A stretch of DNA of 64,000 nt from Bacillota bacterium (GTDB lineage: Bacteria; Bacillota; Clostridia; Oscillospirales; Oscillospiraceae), in assembly GCA_021770445.1 (NCBI GenBank), contig JAETQY010000002.1, forward strand, positions 62,001 through 126,000, read 5' to 3'. Below, piece after piece: positions 49,540-57,537 of the stretch; position 1 is the first letter of the stretch; each line of letters starts with the position of its first letter. A model generated the notes under the pieces. That model searched no databases, was not told the origin of the DNA, and saw only the letters and a program-made list of their open reading frames with translations. The translations under genes and the position numbers were made by a program.

Positions 49540-50264
49540 TGGAACTGCTGGACTATCTGCGGGAATTTAATATTCTGTCCGTGTTCCTGCGACTGACGCT
49601 GGCGGTACTGTGCGGGGGCCTGATCGGGATCAACCGGGAGCACAAGAGACGGCCGGCGGGCTTCCGCACCTATATGATGGTTTGCCTGGGGGCGGCGCTG
49701 ACCATGGTGCTGGGCCAGTACCAGTACCGGATGTTTGACACGGTGTGGAGGAGCGCCCAGCTGGAGGTGGGCATGACCACCGACGTCACCCGGTTCGGCG
49801 CCCAGGTCATCAACGGCATCGGCTTCCTGGGCACGGGCACCATCCTGATTACCGAGCAGCGGGAGGTGAAGGGCCTGACCACGGCGGCGGGACTGTGGGC
49901 CTCGGCCTGCATGGGGCTGGCCATCGGGGCGGGCTTCTATGAGGGGATGCTGCTTGGCTTTTTGACGATCTTCCTCAGCATCAAGGTGCTGCCCTACGTG
50001 GAGGGCTTCCTGCTGGCCCGCTCTCGTAACATGAACCTCTATGTGGAGCTGACCGCGTTGGAGCGGATGAAGGACTTTATCCAGCTGATGCGGGATCGGG
50101 GCATCCAGATTTACGACGTGGAGATCGACCGCCGGGGGAGCGGGCGGGATCAGAGCGGTCCCAGTGTGGTATTTTACCTCCATCTGCCCAAATACCAGTC
50201 CCACACCCGGCTGCTGACAGACCTGTCCTACAGCCCAGACGTGCGGGCTATCGACGAGATATAG
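49539..50264 (+). CDS. MgtC/SapB family membrane protein, copy 1
   Basis: This 241-residue protein has an N-terminal MgtC domain (about residues 10-140): LCGGLIGINREHKRRPAGFRTYMMVCLGAA, the conserved GAQVINGIGFLGTGTI and GLTTAAGLWASACMGLAIGAGFY, and then a soluble C-terminal domain. Pathogen MgtC influences F1F0-ATPase and magnesium homeostasis, but the function of commensal homologues is unsettled. The ATG overlaps the dnaE stop (TGATGG), so it is translationally coupled to dnaE. A paralogue follows 12 bp later. Confidence 0.9.
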   Translation: MELLDYLREFNILSVFLRLTLAVLCGGLIGINREHKRRPAGFRTYMMVCLGAALTMVLGQYQYRMFDTVWRSAQLEVGMTTDVTRFGAQVINGIGFLGTGTILITEQREVKGLTTAAGLWASACMGLAIGAGFYEGMLLGFLTIFLSIKVLPYVEGFLLARSRNMNLYVELTALERMKDFIQLMRDRGIQIYDVEIDRRGSGRDQSGPSVVFYLHLPKYQSHTRLLTDLSYSPDVRAIDEI

Positions 50265-50276
50265 GAGGCGGAAACG

Positions 50277-50966
50277 GTGTTCAGCTCTTTGAATTTTCTG
50301 CGGCAGCCCGATATGCTGGGCATGACCGTGCGGGTGCTGCTGGCGCTGGTGTGCGGTGGGGCCATCGGGTGGGAGCGGACGGAGAAACGCCGCCCCGCCG
50401 GCTTCCGAACCCATATCCTGATCTGCCTGGGGGCGGCTATGACTACCGCCACCAGCCAGTATCTGTACATCGTCATGCACTATCCCATCAGCGTCAGCCG
50501 TATGGGGGCCCAGGTGATCGCCGGTGTCAGCTTCATCGGTGCGGGGGCCATTATGATGACCAAGTGGCGGCGGGTGCGGGGGCTGACCACCGCCGCCGGG
50601 CTGTGGGTGGTGGCCATCGTGGGCCTGTGCTGCGGCACCGCCTTTTACGAGGGGGCGGTCTATGCCACGATTTTGGTGCTGGTGGCGGAGGTCTTTTTCT
50701 CCAAGCTGGAGTACCGCCTGCTCCGGGAGACCAAGGAGGTGGCGGTCTATACGGAGTACGCCAGGTCCTCCTGCCTGGAGGACATCATTGCCCGGTGCCA
50801 CACCCTGGGCGTCAAGATCGTGGATGTGGAGATCACGAAAAAGGACGATGAGAGCGGCCGCTCCTGCGCCCTGCTGGCCCTCCTCTCCCGCCAGGGAGCG
50901 GGGAAGGAGGATATCCTCCGGGAGCTGGCCGGGATCGACGGTGTGGAGAACGTGGTGGAGGCGTAA
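50277..50966 (+). CDS. MgtC/SapB family membrane protein, copy 2
   Basis: This 229-residue paralogue of the preceding gene has the same core: LVCGGAIGWERTEKRRPAGFRTHILICLGAA, MGAQVIAGVSFIGAGAI and GLTTAAGLWVVAIVGLCCGTAFYEG, followed by a C-terminal ACT-like domain. It begins at a GTG behind AGGAGG. The tandem copies are clearly diverged, implying an old duplication and perhaps a heteromeric complex. It ends the dnaE-mgtC-mgtC group with a strong terminator. Confidence 0.9.
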   Translation: MFSSLNFLRQPDMLGMTVRVLLALVCGGAIGWERTEKRRPAGFRTHILICLGAAMTTATSQYLYIVMHYPISVSRMGAQVIAGVSFIGAGAIMMTKWRRVRGLTTAAGLWVVAIVGLCCGTAFYEGAVYATILVLVAEVFFSKLEYRLLRETKEVAVYTEYARSSCLEDIIARCHTLGVKIVDVEITKKDDESGRSCALLALLSRQGAGKEDILRELAGIDGVENVVEA

Positions 50967-50967
50967 A

Positions 50968-51003
50968 AAAAGCGGGGCAGGTAGCGATACCTGTCCCGCT
51001 TTT
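50968..51003. terminator. Terminator between mgtC copy 2 and ribU
   Basis: AAAAGCGGGGCAGGTA and TACCTGTCCCGCTTTT pair around a GCGA loop, with one G-U pair. Genes on both sides converge. Confidence 0.85.
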
Positions 51004-51029
51004 GGTATAGGGAGGACTGCAATTCTCCC

Positions 51030-51734
51030 TCAAATCACCCCGGCCAGTACCAGGGCAAAGGTGACGAAGGTGGCCAGCAGAGCCAGAGAGAACAGCAGGA
51101 AGCCCAGATTGAACTTCTTGCCCTCGGTGCTCTGGGAGGGGGGCACCAGCCCGGAGGCCCGCAGAGCGGTGACCACCGGCTTGTACAGCAGCAGAGTGGC
51201 TGCCATATTCATGCCGCCCTTGGCCAGGTTGAAGGGGAGAAACAGGGTCGGCAGCATAGCGGCTACGGTGGCCCGGGAGACCAACTCCCCGGAGGCGCCG
51301 GTCATGTACAGGGGGGTAATGAGGTAGTTCCACAGCAGCATGACGACCACCATGAAGACCAGACCCAGGCTCAGGCCGATGACAGCGCCCTTTTTGGTGT
51401 GGTTCCGCTTGTAGACCCAGGAGGCGGTGCAGCAGAAGGAGCAGGTGGCCAGGGCGTTCATCAAAAAGCCCCAGGGGCCGGTGTGGCTGAAGGTGATCAT
51501 CTCAATGAAGGAGGAGATGATGCCGATAATGGCGGCGGCCATGGGGCCGAAGGTAAAGCCGCCGACGCAGACGGCCACATGCTTAAAGTCGAAGTCCAGG
51601 AACATGACGGGGGGCATCAGCTTGGACATCCAAGCGATAATCACCGAGACGCCGGTGAGCATGGCGATGCTGGTAATGGTCTTGGTATCCATCTTGGGAC
51701 GGGCGGGGGTCGCGGTTACGGTGGGTGTGGACAT
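51030..51734 (-). CDS. ribU: Riboflavin ECF transporter substrate-binding protein RibU
   Basis: This 234-residue, six-helix ECF S-component captures riboflavin or FMN and is driven by the shared ECF module encoded elsewhere. After a short variable N-terminus come VMFLDFDFKHVAVCVGGFTFGPMAAAIIGIISSFIEMIT and a GPWGFLMNALATCSF segment characteristic of RibU. The ATG at 51734 lies after AAAAGGAGTG; the 42-residue track extension is encoded by the FMN riboswitch leader. Control by an FMN riboswitch supports the substrate call. Confidence 0.93.
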   Translation of the reverse strand: MSTPTVTATPARPKMDTKTITSIAMLTGVSVIIAWMSKLMPPVMFLDFDFKHVAVCVGGFTFGPMAAAIIGIISSFIEMITFSHTGPWGFLMNALATCSFCCTASWVYKRNHTKKGAVIGLSLGLVFMVVVMLLWNYLITPLYMTGASGELVSRATVAAMLPTLFLPFNLAKGGMNMAATLLLYKPVVTALRASGLVPPSQSTEGKKFNLGFLLFSLALLATFVTFALVLAGVI

Positions 51735-51847
51735 AAAAAACACTCCTTTTTTGAATTTGACCGCTGAAAGACCATGTCTTCCAGGTGTCAAAACAAACAA
51801 GGAGGTGCGCCCTAAGCGCGCCGAAACGGCGCGTGTTGTTTTACACA

Positions 51848-51968
51848 CATCTTCTTCCATCCGGACTGTAACCGTTGGTCCCGGAGTTTCACCGGGTCAG
51901 CGGACGCTTGCGCGCCCGGTCGCGGACTTTACCGCCAGTGGGGAATTTCACCCCGCCCTGAAGACATC
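51848..51968 (-). ncRNA. FMN riboswitch (RFN element) upstream of ribU
   Basis: On the minus strand all RFN landmarks are present in order: TCTTCAGGGCGGGGTGAAAT, CCCCACTGGCGGTAAAG, CCGCGA, CCCGGTGAAACTCCGGGACC and AGTCCGGATGGAAGAAGA. Between it and ribU the leader holds a CGCGCCG/CGGCGCG hairpin (51817-51833) and a GCACCTCCTTG segment that could pair with the ribU ribosome-binding site AAAAGGAGTG, suggesting translational control. No T-run follows the hairpin, so a terminator platform is less likely. Confidence 0.95.
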
Positions 51969-51988
51969 GTATCCAGTTGTCTGGAAGC

Positions 51989-52017
51989 ATTATACGACAC
52001 AGCCGGGAAAAATGCAA
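51989..52017 (-). promoter_or_regulatory. Promoter of the ribU transcript
   Basis: On the minus strand TTGCAT and a perfect TATAAT are spaced by 17 bp, just before the FMN riboswitch. Confidence 0.75.
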
Positions 52018-52136
52018 CCCCCAATTTCAGGCGCTGGGCAAATTGTGGACAAATTGAAAAACTTTGGCTTACCCTCTATGCAAACGGTAAAAAATATATT
52101 AAAATAGGATCAAGAAAAAGAATGGGAGTGGTTCCA

Positions 52137-52850
52137 TTGGAGAAGCCAAAGTATAAGCGGGTACTGTTAAAGATCAGCGGCGAGGCCCTGGCTGGGGACG
52201 CGTCCAGAGGGCTGGACTTCCACGTCATCGGCCAGGTGTGCGACGTGGTCAAGCGCTGCGTGGACATGGGGGTCCAGGTGGGCGTGGTGGTAGGCGGTGG
52301 CAACTTCTGGCGGGGCGTCAAGGACGGCGGCGACGCTATGGAGCGGGTCCGGGCCGACCACATGGGTATGCTGGCCACCTGCATCAACGCCCTAGCCGTG
52401 GCCGACGTGCTGGAGCAGAAGGGGGTGGAGGTCCGGGTGCAGACGGCCATCGCCATGCAGGCCATGGCCGAGCCCTACATCCGCTCCAAGGCCATCCGCC
52501 ACCTGGAGAAGGGCCGGGTTGTGATTTTCGGCTGCGGTACGGGCAACCCCTTCTTCTCCACCGACACCGCCGCGGTCCTCCGGGCCGCCGAGATTGACGC
52601 GGACGTGATCCTGCTGGCCAAGAACATCGACGGCGTCTACTCCGCCGATCCCAAGGTGGACCCCACCGCCGTCAAGTACGACGCCATCACCTACGACGAC
52701 GTGCTGGCCCAGCACCTGAAGGTGATGGACACCACTGCCACCTCCCTGTCCATGGACAACAAGATCCCCGTCCTCCTCTTCGCCCTCAAGGACCCGGAAA
52801 ATATCTTCCGGGCCGTGATGGGGGAGAAGATCGGGACCATTGTAGAATAA
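52137..52850 (+). CDS. pyrH: UMP kinase
   Basis: PyrH phosphorylates UMP to UDP and is of the amino-acid-kinase fold. The 237-residue protein shows [40 protein letters not shown] and [16 protein letters not shown] prefer the TTG at 52137, which lies 5-6 nt after GGGAGTGG and matches the family N-terminus ([12 protein letters not shown]); the ATG at 52122 adds five residues and has a weak binding site. It starts a long operon running through frr, uppS, cdsA, dxr, rseP, ispG and polC. Confidence 0.94.
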   Translation: MEKPKYKRVLLKISGEALAGDASRGLDFHVIGQVCDVVKRCVDMGVQVGVVVGGGNFWRGVKDGGDAMERVRADHMGMLATCINALAVADVLEQKGVEVRVQTAIAMQAMAEPYIRSKAIRHLEKGRVVIFGCGTGNPFFSTDTAAVLRAAEIDADVILLAKNIDGVYSADPKVDPTAVKYDAITYDDVLAQHLKVMDTTATSLSMDNKIPVLLFALKDPENIFRAVMGEKIGTIVE

Positions 52851-52869
52851 CAGAAAGGAAGTCATGACC

Positions 52870-53424
52870 ATGAGCCCTGAGATCGTAAGCTATGATGAGA
52901 AAATGCAGAAAACCATTGAGGTGGTCAAGGCCAATTTCGCCGCTGTCCGGGCGGGCCGGGCCAACGCCGGCGTGCTGGACCGCATCACGGTGGAGTACTA
53001 CGGCGCCCCCACCCCTCTGAACCAGGTGGCCAACATCGGCTCCCCCGATCCCCGGACCCTGACCGTTCAGCCCTACGATATGTCCCTGCTCAAGGCCATT
53101 GAGAAGGCCATCCAGACCTCCGACTTAGGGATTAACCCCCAGAACGACGGCCGGGTGATCCGTCTGGCCTTCCCCCAGCTTACCGAGGAGCGCCGTAAGG
53201 ACCTGACCAAGCAGGTGCGCAAGTACGGTGAAGAGGGCAAGGTGGCCCTGCGGAACATCCGCCGGGACGCCATGGACGACATCAAGAAGAAGACCAAGAA
53301 GTCCGAGCTCACCGAGGACGACCAGAAGAAGCTGGAGAAGGAGCTCCAGGACATGACCGACAAGCGGTGCAAGGACATCGACGATTTGACTGCCAAAAAG
53401 GAAAAGGAGCTCATGGCGGTTTGA
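52870..53424 (+). CDS. frr: Ribosome recycling factor
   Basis: Frr splits post-termination ribosomes together with EF-G. The 184-residue protein has the three-helix-bundle motifs VRAGRANAGVLDRITVEYYG, LTVQPYDMSLLKAIEKAI, GINPQNDGRVIRLAFPQLTEERRKDL and a C-terminal lysine-rich helix. I choose the ATG at 52870, 8 nt after GGAAG, over the in-frame ATG at 52864. It follows pyrH by about 20 bp, the standard order. Confidence 0.95.
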   Translation: MSPEIVSYDEKMQKTIEVVKANFAAVRAGRANAGVLDRITVEYYGAPTPLNQVANIGSPDPRTLTVQPYDMSLLKAIEKAIQTSDLGINPQNDGRVIRLAFPQLTEERRKDLTKQVRKYGEEGKVALRNIRRDAMDDIKKKTKKSELTEDDQKKLEKELQDMTDKRCKDIDDLTAKKEKELMAV

Positions 53425-53452
53425 ATTTGCTCCGGACAGGAGGTAGAAGGGA

Positions 53453-53626
53453 ATGAATGAGATTATGACTGAAAAAGAGCAGGCAACTGCTTTGATCGAA
53501 GAATATACCAAGCTGCAAAGGATCAAGGCGGCTCCAAATCGGGATGAAGAAATTGACTATCAGATCAAAACGGCAAAGGCCAAACTGGAAGCTCTGGGAA
53601 TCGTAACAGAAAACCTGGATAAATAA
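53453..53626 (+). CDS. Small helical protein between frr and uppS, unknown
   Basis: This 57-residue ORF is too short for the track. ATG follows AGGAGGTAGAAGG at good spacing. The product (MNEIMTEKEQATALIEEYTK..., LEALGIVTENLDK) is highly charged and predicted to be two helices. Codon use is far less GC-rich than in the flanking operon genes, which suggests later insertion or relaxed selection. It is closed by a hairpin (53630-53657). I know no family; function not assignable. Confidence 0.65.
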   Translation: MNEIMTEKEQATALIEEYTKLQRIKAAPNRDEEIDYQIKTAKAKLEALGIVTENLDK

Positions 53627-53629
53627 AAG

Positions 53630-53657
53630 AAAGGCCCCCTTTTCCAAGGGGGCCTTT
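53630..53657 (+). terminator. Hairpin between the 57-aa ORF and uppS
   Basis: AAAGGCCCCCTT and AAGGGGGCCTTT form a perfect 12-bp stem with a TTCC loop. No T-run follows, so it is more likely an attenuator or processing site inside the operon than a full terminator. Confidence 0.5.
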
Positions 53658-53692
53658 GAATGGAAGAAAAAACACACAAAGGAGCGACCGCG

Positions 53693-54430
53693 ATGGCCCT
53701 CTTTCCGAAAAAGACCGAGACGGCGGACCTGTCCCGTCTGCCTGAACATATCGCCATCATCATGGACGGCAACGGCCGCTGGGCCAGAAAGCGCGGCCTG
53801 CCCCGGACGGCGGGCCACGCCGCCGGGGCGGAGACCTTCCGCACCATCGCCACCTACTGCAAGGACATCGGGCTTCAATACCTCACCGTCTACGCCTTCT
53901 CCTCCGAGAACTGGAAGCGGCCGGAGGAGGAGGTGGGGGCCATTATGGGGCTTTTGAAAAAGTACCTGCTGGAGGCCATCAGCCGGATGGAGCGGGACAG
54001 GGTGAAGATGGAGTTTTTCGGCGACCTGTCCCCCCTGACGCCGGAGCTGAGAGAGCTGTGCGAGCGGACCCGGGAAATTTCCCGGCACTATGAGGGCTGT
54101 CAGGTGAACATCTGCCTAAACTACGGCGGCCGGGACGACATTGTCCAGGCAGCACGCGCCTTCGCCCTGGACTGCGTGGAGGGCAGGGCCGACCCCAACC
54201 ACCTGAGCGCGGACCAGTTTGGTGGCTACCTCTACTCCAAAGGAGTGCCCGACCCCGATTTGATTATCCGCACCAGTGGGGAGCTACGGCTGTCCAATTT
54301 CCTGCTGTGGCAGGCGGCCTACTCCGAATTCTATATTACTGACGTGCTGTGGCCCGATTTCTCCAAGGAGGAGCTCCACCGGGCCATCGCGGCCTATCAG
54401 AGCCGGGACCGCCGGTTTGGAGGTGTGTGA
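53693..54430 (+). CDS. uppS: Undecaprenyl diphosphate synthase
   Basis: UppS is a cis-prenyltransferase that builds the C55 lipid carrier for peptidoglycan. The 245-residue protein has HIAIIMDGNGRWARKRGLPRTAGHAAG, YAFSSENWKRP, CLNYGGRDDI and the C-terminal LIIRTSGELRLSNFLLWQAAYSEFYI. The ATG at 53693 is 8 nt after AAAGGAG; the track start lacks a binding site. It stands in the conserved order frr-uppS-cdsA-dxr-rseP-ispG. Confidence 0.96.
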   Translation: MALFPKKTETADLSRLPEHIAIIMDGNGRWARKRGLPRTAGHAAGAETFRTIATYCKDIGLQYLTVYAFSSENWKRPEEEVGAIMGLLKKYLLEAISRMERDRVKMEFFGDLSPLTPELRELCERTREISRHYEGCQVNICLNYGGRDDIVQAARAFALDCVEGRADPNHLSADQFGGYLYSKGVPDPDLIIRTSGELRLSNFLLWQAAYSEFYITDVLWPDFSKEELHRAIAAYQSRDRRFGGV

Positions 54431-54431
54431 T

Positions 54432-55250
54432 TTGGCAACTCGTATTATCGTAGGTCTGGCCCTGGGGCCGGCCTTCCTGGCTGCCCTGTTCCTCCTGCCG
54501 CCCATGGGCCTGGCCGTGGTGGCGGCCTTCATCGCGGGGGTGGCCTCCTTCGAGCTGCTGCGGGCCGCCAGGGTGGCCCACGGCAGCGGTATGTACATCT
54601 TTACCGCCATTGCCGCCGCCGCCATCCCCCTGGGTCACGGCCTGGGCTATGGAAGCTGGACCACCCGGGCGGTGGCCATCCTGCTGATGGCCGCCCTGTT
54701 TCTCCCGGCCCTGCGGCTGTACGGCACCAGTGGAGAGATCAAATTTGAGCATATTTTAGCCTGCCTCTTCGGCGGTGTGGGCATCCCCCTGTTTCTGTCC
54801 GCCCTGGTGCAGCTCAAAGGGTTGGACAACGGGCAGTTTTTTGTCCTGCTCCCCGTGATCTGCGCCTTCACCACCGACATCGGCGCCTACTTCTTTGGAG
54901 TTTTCCTGGGAAAACATCGGGGGATCACCCAGGTCAGCCCCAACAAGTCGCTGGAAGGCTACATCGGCGGCATTGTGACCGGCTGCCTGTGTATGCTGCT
55001 CTACGGCTGGCTGGTGGAGTATTTCGGCGGTATCCAGGTCAAGCTGCCCGTTATGGCCCTCTACGGCTTGCTGGGCAGCACCGTCACCGAGCTGGGCGAC
55101 CTGTCCTTCTCCCTCATCAAACGGCAGTACGGGGTGAAGGACTACGGCACCCTTCTGCCCGGCCACGGTGGGATGCTGGACCGGTTCGACTCCACCACCT
55201 TCGCCGCCCCCATGCTGCTGCTGCTGGTGGAGATTCTGCCAGCCTTTTAA
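54432..55250 (+). CDS. cdsA: Phosphatidate cytidylyltransferase
   Basis: CdsA makes CDP-diacylglycerol for phospholipid synthesis. The 272-residue protein has about eight membrane helices and the family signature near the C-terminus, KDYGTLLPGHGGMLDRFDS. It also has GAYFFGVFLGKHRGITQVSPNKSLEGYIGG. The start is a TTG at 54432, 8 nt after GGAGG, just after the uppS stop. The track ORF start inside uppS is false. Confidence 0.94.
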   Translation: MATRIIVGLALGPAFLAALFLLPPMGLAVVAAFIAGVASFELLRAARVAHGSGMYIFTAIAAAAIPLGHGLGYGSWTTRAVAILLMAALFLPALRLYGTSGEIKFEHILACLFGGVGIPLFLSALVQLKGLDNGQFFVLLPVICAFTTDIGAYFFGVFLGKHRGITQVSPNKSLEGYIGGIVTGCLCMLLYGWLVEYFGGIQVKLPVMALYGLLGSTVTELGDLSFSLIKRQYGVKDYGTLLPGHGGMLDRFDSTTFAAPMLLLLVEILPAF

Positions 55251-55261
55251 GGAGAACGAAT

Positions 55262-56398
55262 ATGAGCAGAAAAGTTGCAGTTTTAGGTTCTACCGGCTCT
55301 ATCGGGCGGCAGTCATTGGATGTGATTGCCGCCTGTGGCATGGAGGCGGTAGCTCTGGCGGCCAACTCCAGCGCCAAGCGGATGGAGGAGCAGGCCCGTC
55401 AGTTCCGGCCGTCCATCGCCGCCCTGGCCGACGAGAAGGCCGCGGCCGACCTGCGTGTCCGGCTGGCGGACACCAACGTCCGGGTCCTCAGCGGACTGGA
55501 GGGTGTGCTGGAGGCGGCCACATTTTCCGGAGCAGACACGGCCATCGCCGCCCTGGTGGGGATGGCAGGGCTGCGGCCCACCCTGGCCGCCATCCGGGAG
55601 GGCAAGCGGGTGTGTCTGGCCAACAAGGAGACCCTGGTATGTGCCGGGCCGCTGGTGCTGGAGGAGGCCAAGGACTACGGGGCCAAGCTGTACCCCGTGG
55701 ACTCGGAGCACTCCGCCCTGTTCCAGTGCCTGGAGGCCAACCGGGACAGGGGAGAAGTAAAGCGGCTCATCCTCACCTGCTCTGGCGGGCCCTTCTACGG
55801 CAAAAAGCGGGAGGAACTGGTTGACATAACAGTTGAGGACGCCTTGAAGCATCCCAACTGGTCTATGGGGGCCAAGATTACTGTGGACTCGGCTACCCTG
55901 ATGAATAAGGGCCTGGAAGTGATCGAGGCCATGCACCTGTACCACATGCCCGTGGAAAAAATTTCCGTGGTCATCCACCGGGAGAGTATAGTCCATTCCC
56001 TGGTGGAATACTGTGATAATGCCATGCTGGCCCAGCTGGGGGCGCCGGACATGCGCCTGCCCATCCAGTACGCCCTGACCTACCCCAAGCGGGTCCCGGG
56101 ACCGTCCACCCCCCTGGACCTGTGGAGCTGCGGGCCCCTTACCTTCGGCACGCCGGATATGGATGCGTTCCCCTGTCTGGCCCTGGCCCTGGAGGCGGCC
56201 AAAACCGGCGGCACCGCCGGGGCCATCCTCAACGGGGCCAACGAGGGGGCGGTGGCCCAGTTCTTGGCGGGGAAGATCGGCTTCCTAGATATCCCCGCCA
56301 AGGTGGAGAAGGCCCTGTCCCAGATCAAGGTGGTGCAGAACCCCACCATGCAGGACATCCTGGACGCCGACAGGGCGGCCCGGGAAGCTGTTATGTAA
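55262..56398 (+). CDS. dxr: 1-Deoxy-D-xylulose-5-phosphate reductoisomerase
   Basis: Dxr (IspC) converts DXP to MEP with NADPH, the committed step of the MEP isoprenoid route. The 378-residue protein has AVLGSTGSIGRQSLDVI, LANKETLVCAG, the metal-binding YPVDSEHSALFQCL, LTCSGGPF, and HPNWSMGAKITVDSATLMNKGLEVIEA. The ATG at 55262 follows AAGGAG. With ispG downstream and uppS upstream it makes this operon an isoprenoid-lipid and wall-precursor unit. Confidence 0.97.
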   Translation: MSRKVAVLGSTGSIGRQSLDVIAACGMEAVALAANSSAKRMEEQARQFRPSIAALADEKAAADLRVRLADTNVRVLSGLEGVLEAATFSGADTAIAALVGMAGLRPTLAAIREGKRVCLANKETLVCAGPLVLEEAKDYGAKLYPVDSEHSALFQCLEANRDRGEVKRLILTCSGGPFYGKKREELVDITVEDALKHPNWSMGAKITVDSATLMNKGLEVIEAMHLYHMPVEKISVVIHRESIVHSLVEYCDNAMLAQLGAPDMRLPIQYALTYPKRVPGPSTPLDLWSCGPLTFGTPDMDAFPCLALALEAAKTGGTAGAILNGANEGAVAQFLAGKIGFLDIPAKVEKALSQIKVVQNPTMQDILDADRAAREAVM

Positions 56399-56420
56399 AC
56401 TATTTGGAGGTCCCTATTTT

Positions 56421-57485
56421 ATGCTCTATATCATCATTGCGATCCTGATTTTCGGTATTCTGGTGGCCACCCACGAGCTGGGCCACTTCGCCACCGCCAA
56501 GCTGCTGGGGGTGAAGGTGAACGAATTTGCCGTGGGCATGGGTCCGGCTCTGCTCAAGTGGGGGAAGGGAGAGACCCTCTACAGCCTGCGGGCTCTGCCC
56601 ATCGGCGGCTTCTGCGCCATGGAGGGAGAGGACGACGACTCCGCCGACCCCCGGTCCTTCGGCCGGGCGGCCTGGTGGAAGAAGATCATCATCCTGTGTG
56701 CTGGGGCTGCTATGAACTTCCTCACCGGCGTCATTATTATGGCGATCCTCTACGCCCCGGCCACCGGCTTCCGGGCGGAGGTCTACGGCGGACCGCTGGA
56801 GGGCTACGGCACCGAGGACTGCGGCCTGCTGGCGGGGGACCGGTTCCTGTCGGTGGACGGCCACAAGGTGCTGGTCTACGGCAACGCCCGTTTTTACCTG
56901 GACCGGGCGGGGGAGACCATCGACTTTGTGGTGGAGCGGGACGGACAGCGGGTGGAGCTGAAGGGCGTCCACCTGCCCTACCAGGAGCGCACCGATGAAG
57001 AGGGCAACTACACCCGCCTGCGGGGGCTGACCATGACGGCTACGGCGGACCCCACCACGTTCTTCGGTAAGCTGGGCTATGCCTGGAACACCTGCATCGA
57101 CTTTGTGCGGGTGGTGTGGGTCAGCCTGGGCGATCTAATCACCGGGGCGGTGGGTCTGCGGGACCTGTCCGGGCCGGTGGGCATCGTAAACATGATGGGC
57201 GAGGTGGGCAGCCAGTCCCCCACCCTCTTCGACGCCGCCTGGAACCTGGGCTATCTTGCCGCCCTCATCGCCGTCAACCTGGCGGTGATGAACCTGCTCC
57301 CCCTGCCCGCCCTGGACGGGGGCCGGGTGTTCTTCCTGGCGCTGAATGGGGTGGTCTACCTCCTGTTCCGGAGGAAGATCGACGCCAGATACGAGGGCTA
57401 CGTCCACCTGGCCGGGCTGGCCGCCCTGATGTGCCTGATGCTGGCGGTCACTCTCAGTGATGTGGGCAAGCTGTTTGGAAAATAA
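56421..57485 (+). CDS. rseP: Site-2 intramembrane metalloprotease RseP
   Basis: This 354-residue zinc metalloprotease cleaves membrane-spanning regulators such as anti-sigma factors in related bacteria. The zinc motif HELGH is at residues 18-22 in TM1, and the third ligand is in LPALDGGRVFF near the C-terminus. A PDZ domain (about residues 120-190) lies between. It is embedded between dxr and ispG, as in many Firmicutes. The substrate in this organism is not known. Confidence 0.95.
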   Translation: MLYIIIAILIFGILVATHELGHFATAKLLGVKVNEFAVGMGPALLKWGKGETLYSLRALPIGGFCAMEGEDDDSADPRSFGRAAWWKKIIILCAGAAMNFLTGVIIMAILYAPATGFRAEVYGGPLEGYGTEDCGLLAGDRFLSVDGHKVLVYGNARFYLDRAGETIDFVVERDGQRVELKGVHLPYQERTDEEGNYTRLRGLTMTATADPTTFFGKLGYAWNTCIDFVRVVWVSLGDLITGAVGLRDLSGPVGIVNMMGEVGSQSPTLFDAAWNLGYLAALIAVNLAVMNLLPLPALDGGRVFFLALNGVVYLLFRRKIDARYEGYVHLAGLAALMCLMLAVTLSDVGKLFGK

Positions 57486-57491
57486 AGTTGA

Positions 57492-57516
57492 TTTTCTCCC
57501 CCAGAGGGGGAGAAAA
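57492..57516 (+). other. Hairpin between rseP and ispG
   Basis: TTTTCTCCCCC and GGGGGAGAAAA form a perfect 11-bp stem with an AGA loop. No T-run on this strand; it might stabilise or process the operon mRNA. Confidence 0.5.
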
Positions 57517-57537
57517 CCGTTAAAAGGAACGATCAAA

